Origin: Prostheceraeus crozeri
Taxonomy: Eukaryota > Platyhelminthes > Polycladida > Euryleptidae
DNA length: 64,000 nt
Direction: 5' to 3'
NCBI GenBank assembly: GCA_907163375.1
Contig: CAJQUW010001430.1
Span: 62,001-126,000 of the forward strand
Part shown: in pieces, positions 10,072 through 22,879 of the stretch
How positions within the stretch are numbered: the stretch's first letter is position 1
Layout: each line of letters opens with the position of its first letter
Made by a program: the position numbers and the translations under genes
Notes under the pieces: generated by a model
Database searches by the model: none
What the model was told of the DNA's origin: nothing
Seen by the model: only the letters and a program-made list of their open reading frames with translations

Positions 10072-10602
10072 TTACAAATCAATTGTTTGAAACAGATAAA
10101 ATAGATACAGCTGGTAACTGTCATATAGCAAGCAATGATAACCATACAGGACTGTGGCAGTGTTGAGGTAAGGAGGAAAGAAGCATTGGTTATGAACGTA
10201 GCTACTACAACGAACAGACAAAATAGGAACACACAAATCCTTAAAACGTTTCGTGACTTCATGATAATGTTGATTCACTCTACTATCCCAAGGCGGGAGA
10301 AAAATATCATCAATGATTAGATTGGGAAATACTTTCCTCTCCTTACCAGGATTATTATAAAAGATGCGTATAACATTGAAAGCAGCTAACCATCGTTTAA
10401 AGTCAATAAGAAGAGCAGTCTCACAAGAAAAGCCATAGTCTTGCAAATATTTCAGATTAAGTCCATGAATGTGTTTTCTCGACCATTGATCAACATTGGG
10501 ATCGCAGTTGGCATGTTGATGATAGACACTAACAATCTGATATGTCCAATTGTTCATAGCAATAGCACTGACCTCCTGTACAGGTTCACCCTCACAATCC
10601 AT
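10072..10602 (-). CDS. DEDDh-type exonuclease-like protein (E0 right copy)
   Basis: Mirror copy of 5964-6494, 176 residues, open throughout and differing by a few residues, with D2/E4 and H156/D161 kept. The preceding gene and its promoter are duplicated with it. Confidence 0.6.
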   Translation of the reverse strand: MDCEGEPVQEVSAIAMNNWTYQIVSVYHQHANCDPNVDQWSRKHIHGLNLKYLQDYGFSCETALLIDFKRWLAAFNVIRIFYNNPGKERKVFPNLIIDDIFLPPWDSRVNQHYHEVTKRFKDLCVPILSVRCSSYVHNQCFFPPYLNTATVLYGYHCLLYDSYQLYLFYLFQTIDL

Positions 10603-10654
10603 AAAAATGATGATAGAAGCCTAAAACGGAAATTTACACATCTAAGGAAACGTT

Positions 10655-10780
10655 CTATAACATATCACAAAATGAAGAATTACATCGATGCTTTTCACGA
10701 CAAAGTACACAAATGATATGATGGCAACGAAGAAGTAAAATGTATCTAATAAGACCACGTCTACGACACTCAAAGCACAT
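10655..10780 (-). CDS. Short RING-like Cys/His protein (E0 right copy)
   Basis: Mirror copy of 5786-5911 with the same C-x2-C / C-x-H / C-x2-C pattern and small changes near the C-terminus (Asn to Ser, Asn to Asp). Confidence 0.45.
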   Translation of the reverse strand: MCFECRRRGLIRYILLLRCHHIICVLCREKHRCNSSFCDML

Positions 10781-10814
10781 AAGCGAATTGTCATAGGGTA
10801 GAGTTAGGAAAGGA

Positions 10815-11589
10815 CTAGTAATTCTCCTTCTTTGATTTGCGTTTTGAGGTAGCATTCTTCTCCGACTTGCGCTTCGTACCACTGCTGTTAAGGATTTCGT
10901 CAATAATGTCATCTACGCTGGGTGGCTTTGGAATATATAGGATGGATTCCATATGCATGGAGAGAGAGGCTATTTTATTATCCTTGTCTCGACCATAATA
11001 TAGCCCATTCACTTTGAAAAGGATATCCCAAGTACCTTCTCCGAGCTCATCACATCTGATGGGTGTTGATTGATCTCCATCCTTTTTATAATAACTACAC
11101 TAATGTGATAATGGTAGGCAAATTTGATTGCCATCCCAAATCTTTCTATAGGGAGTATCCTTTTTATCTCTCGCCTTCCACTCTTGAGCAAGAGGAGTAG
11201 GAATGTCCATATTTAATGTCACGTACTCTTCAATAATGTCAAGTTGGTGGCGAATGTACGGACTCACGGGGATCAGTATGTAGTCCCCATACTGATTGTT
11301 CAATATCTTCACATCAGTGGAAGGGAGCATTCCCGTTTGCAGTACTACGCTGTGATCCTCATGACGCAAGACTTGTTTAAATTTACGCTGTAGCGGTATA
11401 GGATTATGTACCTTGGTTGTTTCTTCCACTGGTCTCAGCTGTAGATGATCTGATTGTAGCGAACCCTGTAACGTCTGGCCACCATTTTGTCCTGTCAGTG
11501 TAGTAGATGTAGAAGATGCCTGAAAATAAAAAAGATTGTATTAAGTTTACGTTCAAGGGAGGAGAGGAAGGAAAGTAGCGACTTACCAT
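10815..11589 (-). pseudogene. Left-end intron gene, unknown function (E0 right copy)
   Basis: Mirror copy of 4977-5751: ATG exon at 11589-11587, a 67-nt intron (11586-11520) and exon 2 from 11519 to 10815. It carries the same in-frame stop after LPLSH, so the stop predates the arm duplication or was copied by gene conversion. Confidence 0.6.
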
Positions 11590-11609
11590 TTTAGTTGGAT
11601 AATATAACA

Positions 11610-11755
11610 GGGATGTAGAGAGAGAGAGAGAGAGAATGTGCGTCCGTCACTTGTACGATTCAACGATGGAATGATTCTCACTGTGGAAGGCTCTCTATTT
11701 ATAAAGGAATGCTTGATTCTCATTAGACAACAATCCTCATTGGAGAATAGCATCA
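11610..11755 (-). promoter_or_regulatory. Left-end promoter, right-arm copy
   Basis: Mirror of 4812-4950, with the TATA box TATAAATAG on the minus strand near 11695-11703 and a shorter GA/CT run at about 11617-11636. Confidence 0.7.
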
Positions 11756-11792
11756 AGTTGATTCCCACTCTCGCCGATGCTTCATTCGCCCG

Positions 11793-12233
11793 CTAGCGCT
11801 CATCGTCTCCTTTCACCGTCTCGACTAAAGCTCTATTGTATTCTTCCGTTGATAGGTGTGGTAAAACATGGGTGGGCAAATGTTGTGTGTCGTCGCGCCA
11901 TTGATAATAATACTCCAACAGTAGGCGACCATGCTTGAATACGCGCCTTGGATATTTCAGCAAAGTCTCATCAATCAATTTCCTACTTTGAGCCACACTC
12001 ATGAATACAATGTAGCAGACAAGCTCGTTGTGGGGTAGGGTGTGTCATGCACCAATGGTTGAATGTAGGTCGTAAGCATATCATCATTCATCATGAGTTG
12101 GAAGCCTATCACTAAGGGCAGCTCGACATACGTCCTTAGAGTCACCTAAACAATGTCCTCCATGCTCTGGGAAACTACCTGCGCCATCGGCTGAATCGCT
12201 CCTCTCGTCGTCAAAAGAATGTACATAGCTCAT
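11793..12233 (-). pseudogene. Broken small E0 gene (right copy)
   Basis: Mirror of 4325-4765. The 69-residue C-terminal frame (12002-11793) is identical and the internal stops are shared. Confidence 0.4.
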
Positions 12234-12524
12234 GCACTCCAACTCTCTCAGTGCTGTAGGCGTATTTTATACCACCCACCCCTACGCTCTTTTGGTGTTA
12301 ACCTTCGTTTAGCAAAAAAGTCGTCATGAAATTTCAACGACGGAGTAAAAGTTTGAGATGATACACTCCTGGCAAACTAACTCATGAAGTAGCTTTGCTG
12401 TGATACATTTCTATCTGTAAACATATGGTAATGTTAAAGTGAATCTAAAACTTTTCAGCTTATTAATTGTTCATCATCGCATCAACGCTTTAAGTCGTGA
12501 ACAGTTATAATTTTAATTTTAATT

Positions 12525-13165
12525 TACACTTAGTCTAACTTGTAGACTAGTAAATCTTGCGATCTTATTTTTACAGTTATACCTTTATTTCTAACATACA
12601 CACTATTGAAACTTTATTTCTAACTTGTAAACTCTTGAAACTTTATTTTGATATACAAACAGCTAAAACTTTATTTCTAACGCATACACTATTGAAACTT
12701 TATTTCTAACTTGTAAACTCTTGAAACTATATTTTCTTTCTAACATACAAACAGATAAAGCTATATTTCTAACATACACACTATTGAAACTTTGTTTCTA
12801 ACTTGTACACTGGTGAAACTTTATTTTTAACTTATAAACTGGTGAAACTTTATTTTTAATCTTGCAAACAGCTAAAACTTTATTTCTAACGTGCACACTA
12901 TTGAAACTTTATTTTTAACTTGCAAACACCTAAAACTTTATTTCTAACGTGCACACTATTGAAACTTTATTTTTAACTTGTAAACTGGTGAAACTTTATT
13001 TTTTATCTTGTAAACTGTTGAAACTTTATTTTGTTTCTAACATACAAACAGATAAAGCTCGATTTCTAACGTACACATTGTTGAAACTTTATTTTTAATC
13101 TGTAAACTGTTGAAACTATATCTTTCATTTACAAATAGTAGAACGCTTAGTCTAACTTGTAAATC
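12525..13165 (-). repeat. AT-rich minisatellite, right-arm copy of 3395-4065
   Basis: Same ~30 bp unit in reverse orientation, with small unit-number differences from the left copy. Confidence 0.85.
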
Positions 13166-13239
13166 TTATAACACTTCATATGGGTGATGATGGTAGATGA
13201 AATAGTGATAAATTAAATTAAGATAGCTTACACTTCTGA

Positions 13240-14057
13240 TACAGGGATAGCAATCGACTGCGATCCATGTGTAAAGAGCTTGTTAGACTACGGAAAAGAG
13301 AGAAGTGTGTTATGTTGCGTGTGGCGCGTGAGTGTCCTCCCATTTCATTTCATTCATCAATTCGTCTCATTGATAGAGACAGGTAGAACTGATGGTTCTC
13401 ATCACGTATGCAATGGAAAGTTTATAAGGCAACCTTCGACAGTTGGCTAAATGTCACCCTGGCGCGAATGCCTACTACGTTGAGACAGAGACAATTACTT
13501 GCAAACATGACGCATTGCGTTGCATACCGACGAGATGTTCAACGTTAGAGTTTTAGTCCTTCATATGAATACGTTGTTCGAGAAACAACGGAAAATAAAA
13601 TTCACATACTTCATCTAAACATGTACGTACTTCATAAGTGTTTCATCTGTCTCATCAAAGTTTATCATGGGAACAATCATTCAAGTGACATCTAATGAAT
13701 TACATTTCACTCTCCTCCATATCATAAAGACTAACCTTTGTCGAATGGCTGAAGTACTCTGACCTGGCGAGAGAAAGCTTCACGTTGAGTATGAAGTCGA
13801 ACGCCCAACATGAGCAACGGCTCAGAGGTTTCGGTCTAACAAACGACGAACAACCCGTGCAACGCAATCCCTCTACGGCAGTACCCGCCGTCCCGAAGGA
13901 ACGCTCGAGCAAAGGAGGTATTACAGCGATGATATGTTTCATGAGGGGAAGTGAATCTCTTGATAGCAAGAGACTATTCAACTTGATAGCAAGTCAAAAC
14001 AACCTGATAGCAGGAGCTCACCAACACTCACCTTGTGAAAGATAAATGTGAAGAGCA
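13240..14057 (-). ncRNA. Structured non-coding unit 2, right-arm copy
   Basis: Mirror of 2410-3215 with all three CTAT-loop hairpins intact. It lacks the ~115 bp segment present in the left arm at about 3219-3335. Confidence 0.5.
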
Positions 14058-14246
14058 GAGCTGGTGCACTACCTTTTATAAGATTTTCCTAAGCGGTGAA
14101 TGGATGAGACCTCTCGTCCAATCACAAGACGAGCAAGAGTTTCCAGTGCGCCCACGCACTTCCAATTAATGCTGTTACAAACTCTCTTTTATGAACGCAT
14201 GAGCATCTATTTGAATCTGTCAATGTAGATTCCTATTGAGATATGA

Positions 14247-15464
14247 TTTATTCGTTGATGATTTTACTACGGTATCTTATGTGTTCAGAGCTTGCTCACT
14301 AAAGAAGAGAGAAGTGTGTTTGCTGTATACGTTTGGCGTGTGAATGTCCAAATCCCATATCATTCCATTTATCATTTCTTCGTCAATGCCCTCTGTGTTT
14401 CTCAACTCTCGACTTGGAATATACACAGGTGACACGAGGAGGTAGTGGTTCTTAAAAGAACTCATGAGACTTTCTCGATAGGGATAGTATGTGCTACATG
14501 TGTATGCTCTAAAAGGTTAGAGTTGGAGTGTAGAAACGACAAGCATGCAGTAAGGAGGAATTGATTAAGACGTCATTATGAGAACTTTACTTGACATGTG
14601 CCCTACTTTGTAAATCATCAAACGATGAGTGGAGATTTTGAAAAACCTGCTGCAGACATCTAAAGCACTCATGACCAAGCGAGAAAATATGACGTTGGGA
14701 AAGTTGCCCAACACCGGCTAAGTGGTTTCTGTCTTAACTATGACACACCCCTCCTTCCATCTGCGGCAGCGCTCGCCGTGCAAACACACCAACAGGAAGT
14801 AAACTATCAAAGATCTCCGCATCACTCATGCTGTAGCCTGATATCAAGCCGCCTAAGGTGATGGAGGATTTTATCCCTCACTTATACCGAGCTTCACACT
14901 ATTAGTGCAATGGAGAGGTTATGAAGTAACCTTCGACAGCTGGCTAAATGTCACCCTGGCGCGAATGCATACTACGTTGAGACAGAGGCAATCACTTGCA
15001 AACATGACGCAGAGAGGTTTAACAAGATTGACCATTGCCGAATGTCCCTTGCGGTATACATAGCTACGGGTTTCACCGCCGCCCTTTACAGGAACGCCCG
15101 TCGAAAGGAAGTATTACACCGAACTTCTCCTTACCATGCTCACGTTGAGTGCTTCTTGATCTGATAGTAAGAGACTTGTTAGCAAGTAAAGCTGACGTTT
15201 TCGCAATGGAGAATTTATAAGCCACCCGTGACAAGATAGCTAAGACTCGACCGATTGGCGTTCAAGGTGCTACGTTGAGAAAAGAGACCGCAACGACCGT
15301 TGTAGAGTCGAGATTACCGAAGTCTCCCTCCCTTGCTGCACCCATCACTACGATCTTATCCGCTGTCCGGAAGGAACACCCTGTCACTGGAATATTACAG
15401 CGGAACTCTCCGTACCATGCAACATCATGACACTTGCTAAAAGCAAATGTGTAGTTGAAAGTCA
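14247..15464 (-). ncRNA. Structured non-coding unit 1, right-arm copy
   Basis: Mirror of 1000-2217, preceded on the minus strand by the same ATTGG / AGGAAAATC / ATAAAA promoter at about 15475-15530. Confidence 0.5.
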
Positions 15465-15539
15465 CCTCACTGGGTTTTATGTGATTTTCCTACCCTGAGA
15501 ATGGTCGAGATTGCTCGCCCAATCAGAAGGTTTGGTGAA

Positions 15540-16090
15540 TTGTTTACAAAGTTTGCAAATTCCAAGCCGAAGCTCGCATCCCACAACTTTATAAATGTCT
15601 TAGTTGAATTCAGCAGGGTCGAAAACCCCAGAAACCCTCCAATACTAGTGAGTTTAAATTTTTCAACTTTTTAGCACTACTTATGAAATTTTATAAGAAG
15701 TCTATCACTTAGGGCAGGTCAATAGCGACCGAACCTTTTTTGAATCAAGTCAAACGGATTTGTAGAAGCAAAGTTACAAGCCTTTAAAGCTTTGGAGTCT
15801 TTTATGGCCTGGAGACGAAGGCCATCTCCTGACGAACCTCTAAGTCTGACTGACGCCTTAGCTGACTTCAGCAATGAAATTTTCTAAGTTGGTTTCTTAC
15901 AGAAACCCGGAATTTGGAATGTCCGAAGCTATCATCGGAGCTCAGAGAGACGACTTACCGTTGACAATCTCTCGTCTTAATGACAAGTCTCTGTCGGTTC
16001 CCAGCCTATATAGTTTGTGGCGATCAGCTGATGACGTAATATCCATCATCCAAAATCTTAAAACGCTTCTATCGCCGATTCTAGAGGTCC
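15540..16090. repeat. Subterminal linker, right-arm copy
   Basis: Mirror of 431-925; no gene seen. It is related to 44500-44990. Confidence 0.7.
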
Positions 16091-16125
16091 GATTGAGCTG
16101 GAAATGCACCACATGTAGAATTTGA

Positions 16126-19100
16126 CGCTGAATCCAAATCTGTCCTTCGTTTTCCCATCCGATGCTTCGTTTTGGCTCTACAGCCCACAGCCATCGCAAA
16201 AATTCTAACTCTGTCGTTTTTTCGAAAAATGTTGAAATTTTTTCTCTCCGATTGACTTGAAACCCACCATGTTGACGCAGAATTGTACGCTGATTCCAAA
16301 TCTGAAATCCGTTTTGCTCTCCGATGCTTCGTTTTGGCTCTACAGCCGACAGCCATCGCAAAAATTCTAACTGTCGTTTTTCTGAGAAATTAAGAAAAGT
16401 TTTTTCTCTCCGATTGCTTTCAAATTCATCATATCGATGCAGAATTTGACGCTCATTCCGAATCTGAAATCCGTTTTGCTCTCTGATGCTTCGTTTTGAG
16501 GCTACAGCCCAAAACGTCCAAAATTCTAACTCTGTCGTTTTTCGCCAATCTCCCAAAATCTTAAATGGCGTCTCACATCAAAACGAAGACAGATATGAAC
16601 AAGCCGTTGCTTTCAGTGAATTTGTATCACTCGTAGCTTTCAAACGAGCTATTGCACGACTTTCTACGATTACTAGAAGGAAAATTGGAAGATCGGTGCC
16701 GGGGGGGGGGGGCGTCAGCGAAAATTATTTCTCTCCCATTGCTTTCAAATTCACCATGTAGATGCAGAATTTGACGCTGATTCCGAATCTCAAATCCGTT
16801 TTGCTCTCCGATGCTTTGTTTTGGCGCTACAACCCAAAACGTCCAAAATTCTAACTCTGTCGTTTTTTCGCCAATCTCCCATAATCTTAAATGGCGTCTC
16901 ACATCAAAACGAAGACAGATATGAAAAAGCCGTTGCTTTCAGTGAATTTGCATCACTCGTAGCTTTCAAACGAGCTATTGCACGACTTTCTACGATTACT
17001 AGAAGGAAAATTGGAAGATCGGTGCCGGGGGGGGGGGGGGCGTCAGCGAAAATTATTTCTCTCCCATTGCTTTCAAATTCACCATATAGATGCAGAATTT
17101 GACGCTGATTCCGAATCTCAAATCCGTTTTGCTCTCCGATGCTTTGTTTTGGCGCTACAACCCAAAACGTCCAAAATTCTAACTCTGTCGGTTTTCGCCA
17201 ATCTCCCATAATCTTAAATGGCGTCTCACATCTAAACGAAGACAGATATGAACAAGCCGTTGCTTTCAGTGAATTTGTCTCACTCTTAGCTTTCAAACGA
17301 GCTATGGCACGACTTTCTACGATCACTAGAAGGAAAATTGGAAGATCGGTGCCGGGGGGGGGGGGCGTGAGCGAAAATTATTTCTCTCCCATTGCTTTCA
17401 AATTCACCATATAGATGCAGAATTTGACGCTGATTCCGAATCTCAAATCCGTTTTGCTCTCCGATGCTTTGTTTTGGCGCTACAACCCAAAACGTCCAAA
17501 ATTCTATCTCTGTCGTTTTTTCGCCAATCTCCCATAATCTTAAATGGCGTCTCACATCTAAACGAAGACAGATATGAAGAAGCCGTTGCTTTCAGTGAAT
17601 TTGTCTCACTCGTAGCTTTCAAACGAGGTATTGCACGACTTTCTACGATCACTAGAAGGAAAATTGGAAGATCGGTGCCGGGGGCGTGGGGGGGGGCGTG
17701 AGCGAAAATTATTTCTCTCCCATTGCTTTCAAATTCACCATATAGATGCAGAATTTGACGCTGATTCCGAATCTCAAATCCGTTTTGCTCTCCGATGCTT
17801 TGTTTTGGCGCTACAACCCAAAACGTCCAAAATTCTAACTCTGTCGTTTTTTCGCCAATCTCCCAAAATCTTAAATGGCGTCTCACATCAAAACGAAGAC
17901 AGATATGAACAAGCCGTTTCTTTCAGTGAATTTGTCTCACTCTTAGCTTTCAAACGAGCTATGGCACGACTTTCTACGATTACTAGAACCAAAATTGGAA
18001 GATCGGTGCCGGGGGGGGGGGGGGGGCGCGTCAGCGAAAATTATTTCTCTCCCATTGCTTTCAAATTCACCATATAGATGCAGAATTTGACGCTGATTCC
18101 GAATCTCAAATCCGTTTTGCTCTCCGATGCTTTGTTTTGGCGCTACAACCCAAAACGTCCAAAATTCTAACTCTGTCGGTTTTCGCCAATCTCCCATAAT
18201 CTTAAATGGCGTCTCACATCAAAACGAAGACAGATATGAACAAGCCGTTGCTTTCAGTGAATTTGCATCACTCGTAGCTTTCAAACGAGCTATTGCACGA
18301 CTTTCTACGATCACTAGAAGGAAAATTGGAAGATCGGTGCCGGGGGGGGGGGGGGGCGTCAGCGAAAATTATTTCTCTCCCATTGCTTTCAAATTCACCA
18401 TATAGATGCAGAATTTGACGCTGATTCCGAATCTCAAATCCGTTTTGCTCTCCGATGCTTTGTTTTGGCGCTACAACCCAAAACGTCCAAAATTCTAACT
18501 CTGTCGGTTTTCGCCAATCTCCCAAAATCTTAAATGGCGTCTCGCATCAAAACGAAGACAGATATGAACAAGCCGTTGCTTTCAGTGAATTTGCATCACT
18601 CGTAGCTTTCAAACAAGCTATTGCACGACTTTCTACGATTACTAGAAGGAAAATTGGAAGATCGGTGCCGGGGGGGGGGGCGTCAGCGAAAATTATTTCT
18701 CTCCCATTGCTTTCAAATTCACCATGTAGATGCAGAATTTGACGCTGATTCCGAATCTCAAATCCGTTTTGCTCTCCGATGCTTTGTTTTGGCGCTACAA
18801 CCCAAAACGTCCAAAATTCTAACTCTGTCGGTTTTCGCCAATCTCCCAAAATCTTAAATGGCGTCTCACATCAAAACGAAGACAGATATGAACAAGCCGT
18901 TGCTTTCAGTGAATTTGCATCACTCGTAGCTTTCAAACGAGCTATTGCACGACTTTCTACGATTACTAGAAGGAAAATTGGAAGATCGGTGCCGGGGGGG
19001 GGGGGGCGTCAGCGAAAATTATTTCTCTCCCATTGCTTTCAAATTCACCATACCGATGCAGAATTTCACGCTGATTCCAAATCTGAAATCCGTTTTCCCA

Positions 19101-22100
19101 TCCGATGCTTCGTTTTGAAGCTACAGCCCAAAACGTCCAAAATTCTAACTCTGTCGTTTTTCGCCAATCTCCCATAATCTTAAATGGCGTCTCACATCTA
19201 AACGAAGACAGATATGAACAAGCCGTTGCTTTCAGTGAATTTGTCTCACTCGTAGCTTTCAAACGAGGTATTGCACGACTTTCTACGATCACTAGAAGGA
19301 AAATTGGAAGATCGGTGCCGGGGGCGGGGGGGGCGTGAGCGAAAATTATTTCTCTCCCATTGCTTTCAAATTCACCATATAGATGCAGAATTTGACGCTG
19401 ATTCCGAATCTCAAATCCGTTTTGCTCTCCGATGCTTTGTTTTGGCGCTACAACCCAAAACGTCCAAAATTCTAACTCTGTCGGTTTTCGCCAATCTCCC
19501 AAAATCTTAAATGGCGTCTCACATCTAAACGAAGACAGATATGAACAAGCCGTTGCTTTCAGTGAATTTGTCTCACTCGTAGCTTTCAAACGAGCTATTG
19601 CACGACTTTCTACGATTACTAGAAGGAAAATTGGAAGATCGGTGCCGGGGGGGGGGGGCGTCAGCGAAAATTATTTCTCTCCCATTGCTTTCAAATTCAC
19701 CATATAGATGCAGAATTTGACGCTGATTCCGAATCTCAAATCCGTTTTGCTCTCCGATGCTTTGTTTTGGCGCTACAACCCAAAACGTCCAAAATTCTAA
19801 CTCTGTCGTTTTTTCGCCAATCTCCCATAATCTTAAATGGCGTCTCACATCTAAACGAAGACAGATATGAACAAGCCGTTGCTTTCAGTGAATTTGTCTC
19901 ACTCGTAGCTTTCAAACGAGGTATTGCACGACTTTCTACGATTACTAGAAGGAAAATTGGAAGATCGGTGCCGGGGGGGGGGCGTCAGCGAAAATTATTT
20001 CTCTCTGATTGCTTTCAAATTCACCATACAGATGCAGAATTGTACGCTGATTCCAAATCTGACATCCGTTTTTCTCCGATGCTTTGTTTTGGCGCTACAA
20101 CCCAAAACGTCCAAAATTCTAACTCTGTCGGTTTTCGCCAATCTCCCAAAATCTTAAATGGCGTCTCACATCAAAACGAAGACAGATATGAACAAGCCGT
20201 TGCTTTCAGTGAATTTGCATCACTCGTAGCTTTCAAACGAGCTATTGCACGACTTTCTACGATTACTAGAAGGAAAATTGGAAGATCGGTGCCGGGGGGG
20301 GGGGCGTCAGCGAAAATTATTTCTCTCCCATTGCTTTCAAATTCACCATATAGATGCAGAATTTGACGCTGATTCCGAATCTCAAATCCGTTTTGCTCTC
20401 CGATGCTTTGTTTTGGCGCTACAACCCAAAACGTCCAAAATTCTAACTCTGTCGTTTTTCGCCAATCTCCCATAATCTTAAATGGCGTCTCACATCTAAA
20501 CGAAGACAGATATGAACAAGCCGATTCTTTCAGTGAATTTGTCTCACTCTTAGCTTTCAAACGAGCTATGGCACGACAAAATCCGTCCACTAGAAGCAAA
20601 GTTGGAAGGTCGGTGCCGAGGGGGGGGGGGACGTCAGCGAAAATTTTTTCTCTCCGATTGCTTTCAAATTCACCATATAGATGCAGAATTTCACGCTGAA
20701 TCCGAATCTGAAATCCGTTTTCCCATCCGATGCTTCGTTTTGGCGCTACAACCCAAAACGTCCAAAATTCTAACTCTGTCGTTTTTCGCCAATCTCCCAA
20801 AATCTTAAATGGCGTCTCACATCTAAACGAAGACAGATATGAACAAGCCGTTTCTTTCAGTGAATTTGTCTCACTCTTAGCTTTCAAACGAGCTATTGCA
20901 CGACTTTCTACGATTACTAGAAGGAAAATTGGAAGATCGGTGCCGGGGGGGGGGGCGTCAGCGAAAATTATTTCTCTCCCATTGCTTTCAAATTCACCAT
21001 ATAGATGCAGAATTTGACGCTGATTCCGAATCTCAAATCCGTTTTGCTCTCCGATGCTTTGTTTTGGCGCTACAACCCAAAACGTCCAAAATTCTAACTC
21101 TGTCGGTTTTCGCCAATCTCCCATAATCTTAAATGGCGTCTCACATCTAAACGAAGACAGATATGAACAAGCCGTTGCTTTCAGTGAATTTGTCTCACTC
21201 GTAGCTTTCAAACGAGGTATTGCACGACTTTCTACGATTACTAGAAGGAAAATTGGAAGATCGGTGCCGGGGGGGGGGGCGTCAGCGAAAATTATTTCTC
21301 TCCCATTGCTTTCAAATTCACCATATAGATGCAGAATTTGACGCTGATTCCGAATCTCAAATCCGTTTTGCTCTCCGATGCTTTGTTTTGGCGCTACAAC
21401 CCAAAACGTCCAAAATTCTAACTCTGTCGTTTTTTCGCCAATCTCCCATAATCTTAAATGGCGTCTCACATCAAAACGAAGACAGATATGAAAAAGCCGT
21501 TGCTTTCAGTGAATTTGCATCACTCGTAGCTTTCAAACGAGCTATTGCACGACTTTCTACGATTACTAGAAGGAAAATTGGAAGATCGGTGCCGGGGGGG
21601 GGGGCGTCAGCGAAAATTATTTCTCTCCCATTGCTTTCAAATTCACCATATAGATGCAGAATTTGACGCTGATTCCGAATCTCAAATCCGTTTTGCTCTC
21701 CGATGCTTTGTTTTGGCGCTACAACCCAAAACGTCCAAAATTCTAACTCTGTCGGTTTTCGCCAATCTCCCAAAATCTTAAATGGCGTCTCACATCAAAA
21801 CGAAGACAGATATGAACAAGCCGTTGCTTTCAGTGAATTTGCATCACTCGTAGTTTTCAAACAAGCTATTGCACGACTTTCTACGATTACTAGAAGGAAA
21901 ATTGGAAGATCGGTGCCGGGGGGGGGGGGGCGTCAGCGAAAATTTTTTCTCTCCGATTGCTTTCAAATTCACCATACCGATGCAGAATTTGACGCTGATT
22001 CCAAATCTGAAATCCGTTTTCCCATCCGATGCTTTGTTTTGGCGCTACAACCCAAAACGTCCAAAATTCTAACTCTGTCGTTTTTCGCCAATCTCCCAAA

Positions 22101-22380
22101 ATCTTAAATGGCGTCTCACATCTAAACGAAGACAGATATGAACAAGCCGTTGCTTTCAGTGAATTTGTCTCACTCTTAGCTTTCAAACGAGCTATTGCAC
22201 GACTTTCTACGATCACTAGAAGGAAAATTGGAAGATCGGTGACGGGGGGGGGGCGGGGGGGGGGCGTCAGCGAAAATTATTTCTCTCCGATTGCTTTCAA
22301 ATTCACCATAGAGATGCAGAATTGTACGCTGATTCCAAATCTGACATCCGTTTTTCTCCGATGCTTTGTTTTGGCGCTAC
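16126..22380 (-). repeat. Subterminal tandem array, ~325 bp unit with poly-G tracts
   Basis: After a degenerate start (16126-16690), about 18 units follow at ~325 bp spacing. Each has GATCGGTGCCGGGG extended to a run of roughly 9-17 G (near 16700, 17025, 17350, 17680, 18010, 18340 and so on to 22245), followed by CGTCAGCGAAAATT. The unit recurs singly in the E1 and E2 terminal regions, so this is an expanded part of the family's terminal repeat. Open frames up to 432 codons here are repeat artefacts. Two or three unit subtypes alternate, differing for example at GTTTTGCTCTCCGATGC versus GTTTTCCCATCCGATGC. Confidence 0.92.
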
Positions 22381-22879
22381 AACCCAAAAAGTCCAAATTT
22401 CACTCTCCCGTACCTCCTTTATCCTCAAAACACACTCACTCCACCACGTCAACCTGGCTGGTCGGCCAAGTCAACCTAGTCGGTCAGCAAAGTCAACCTG
22501 GACGGTCGGCCTGGTCAACCTGGACGGTCGGCCTGGTCAACCTGGTCGGTCGGCCAAGTCAGCCTGGACGGTCGGCCACGTCAACCTGGACGGTCGACCA
22601 CGCCAACCTGGACGGTCGGCCAAGACAACCTCTCACTCCAACCTGTGCGGCCGGCCAAGGTGGCGCGCTGTGTTTGTATGGGAGCTAGCCACTTCGAGGC
22701 GCGCTGTGTTTGTATGGGAGCTAGCCATTTCGAGGCGCGCTGTGTTTGTATGGGACCCACCCCATTTCGAGGCGCGCGTGTTTGTATTGAACCCACCCCA
22801 TTTCGGGGCGCGCGTGTTTGTATTGGACCCACCCTATTTCGAGGCGCGCTGTGTTTGTATTGGACCTTTACTGACTACT
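22381..22879. repeat. GC-rich right terminus of E0
   Basis: Short direct repeats of ~24 bp (GTCAACCTGGACGGTCGGCC and variants, about 22440-22640) are followed by ~60 bp repeats with GAGGCGCGCTGTGTTTGTAT (22668-22860), ending in TTTACTGACTACT. The first repeat is related to 23960-24010 and 49120-49165 at the E1 ends, and the second to GGCGCTGTGTTTATTGTGG near the E1 terminus. Confidence 0.75.

Larger units (their letters stand above)
9079..16500 (-). repeat. Right arm of the giant inverted repeat
   Basis: Mirror copy of 1-7695. The inner boundary lies where both arms lose identity after the shared segment holding AACAAACCGCAATGA (near 7693 on the plus strand and 9080 on the minus strand). The outer side merges into the tandem subterminal array. 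Confidence 0.9.
1..22879. mobile_element. E0: palindromic, non-autonomous Polinton derivative (right end in window)
   Basis: The element lacks polymerase, integrase, capsid, ATPase and protease genes but keeps the family's subterminal repeats, right-end non-coding units and left-end genes, all present twice in inverted orientation. Its right terminus is placed at 22879, where the sequence ends in GACTACT; read inward on the minus strand this starts AGTAGTCAGTAAAGG, like the AGT-rich starts of E1 and E2. The next 6 bases, TTTATA, are the candidate target duplication. The left terminus is outside the window. It would have to be mobilised by proteins from E1/E2-like relatives. That it is one element, rather than a rearranged cluster, is inference. 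Confidence 0.6.

Noticed and set aside
16020..16080. CTGATGA word as a possible hammerhead ribozyme (also near 44930)
   Set aside because: No matching GAAA core or stems at the required spacing were seen.
20171..21469. 432-codon open frame on the minus strand and many similar frames in 16.4-22.4 kb
   Set aside because: They repeat with the ~325-bp unit on both strands and read through poly-G as poly-Pro/Gly; they are repeat artefacts.
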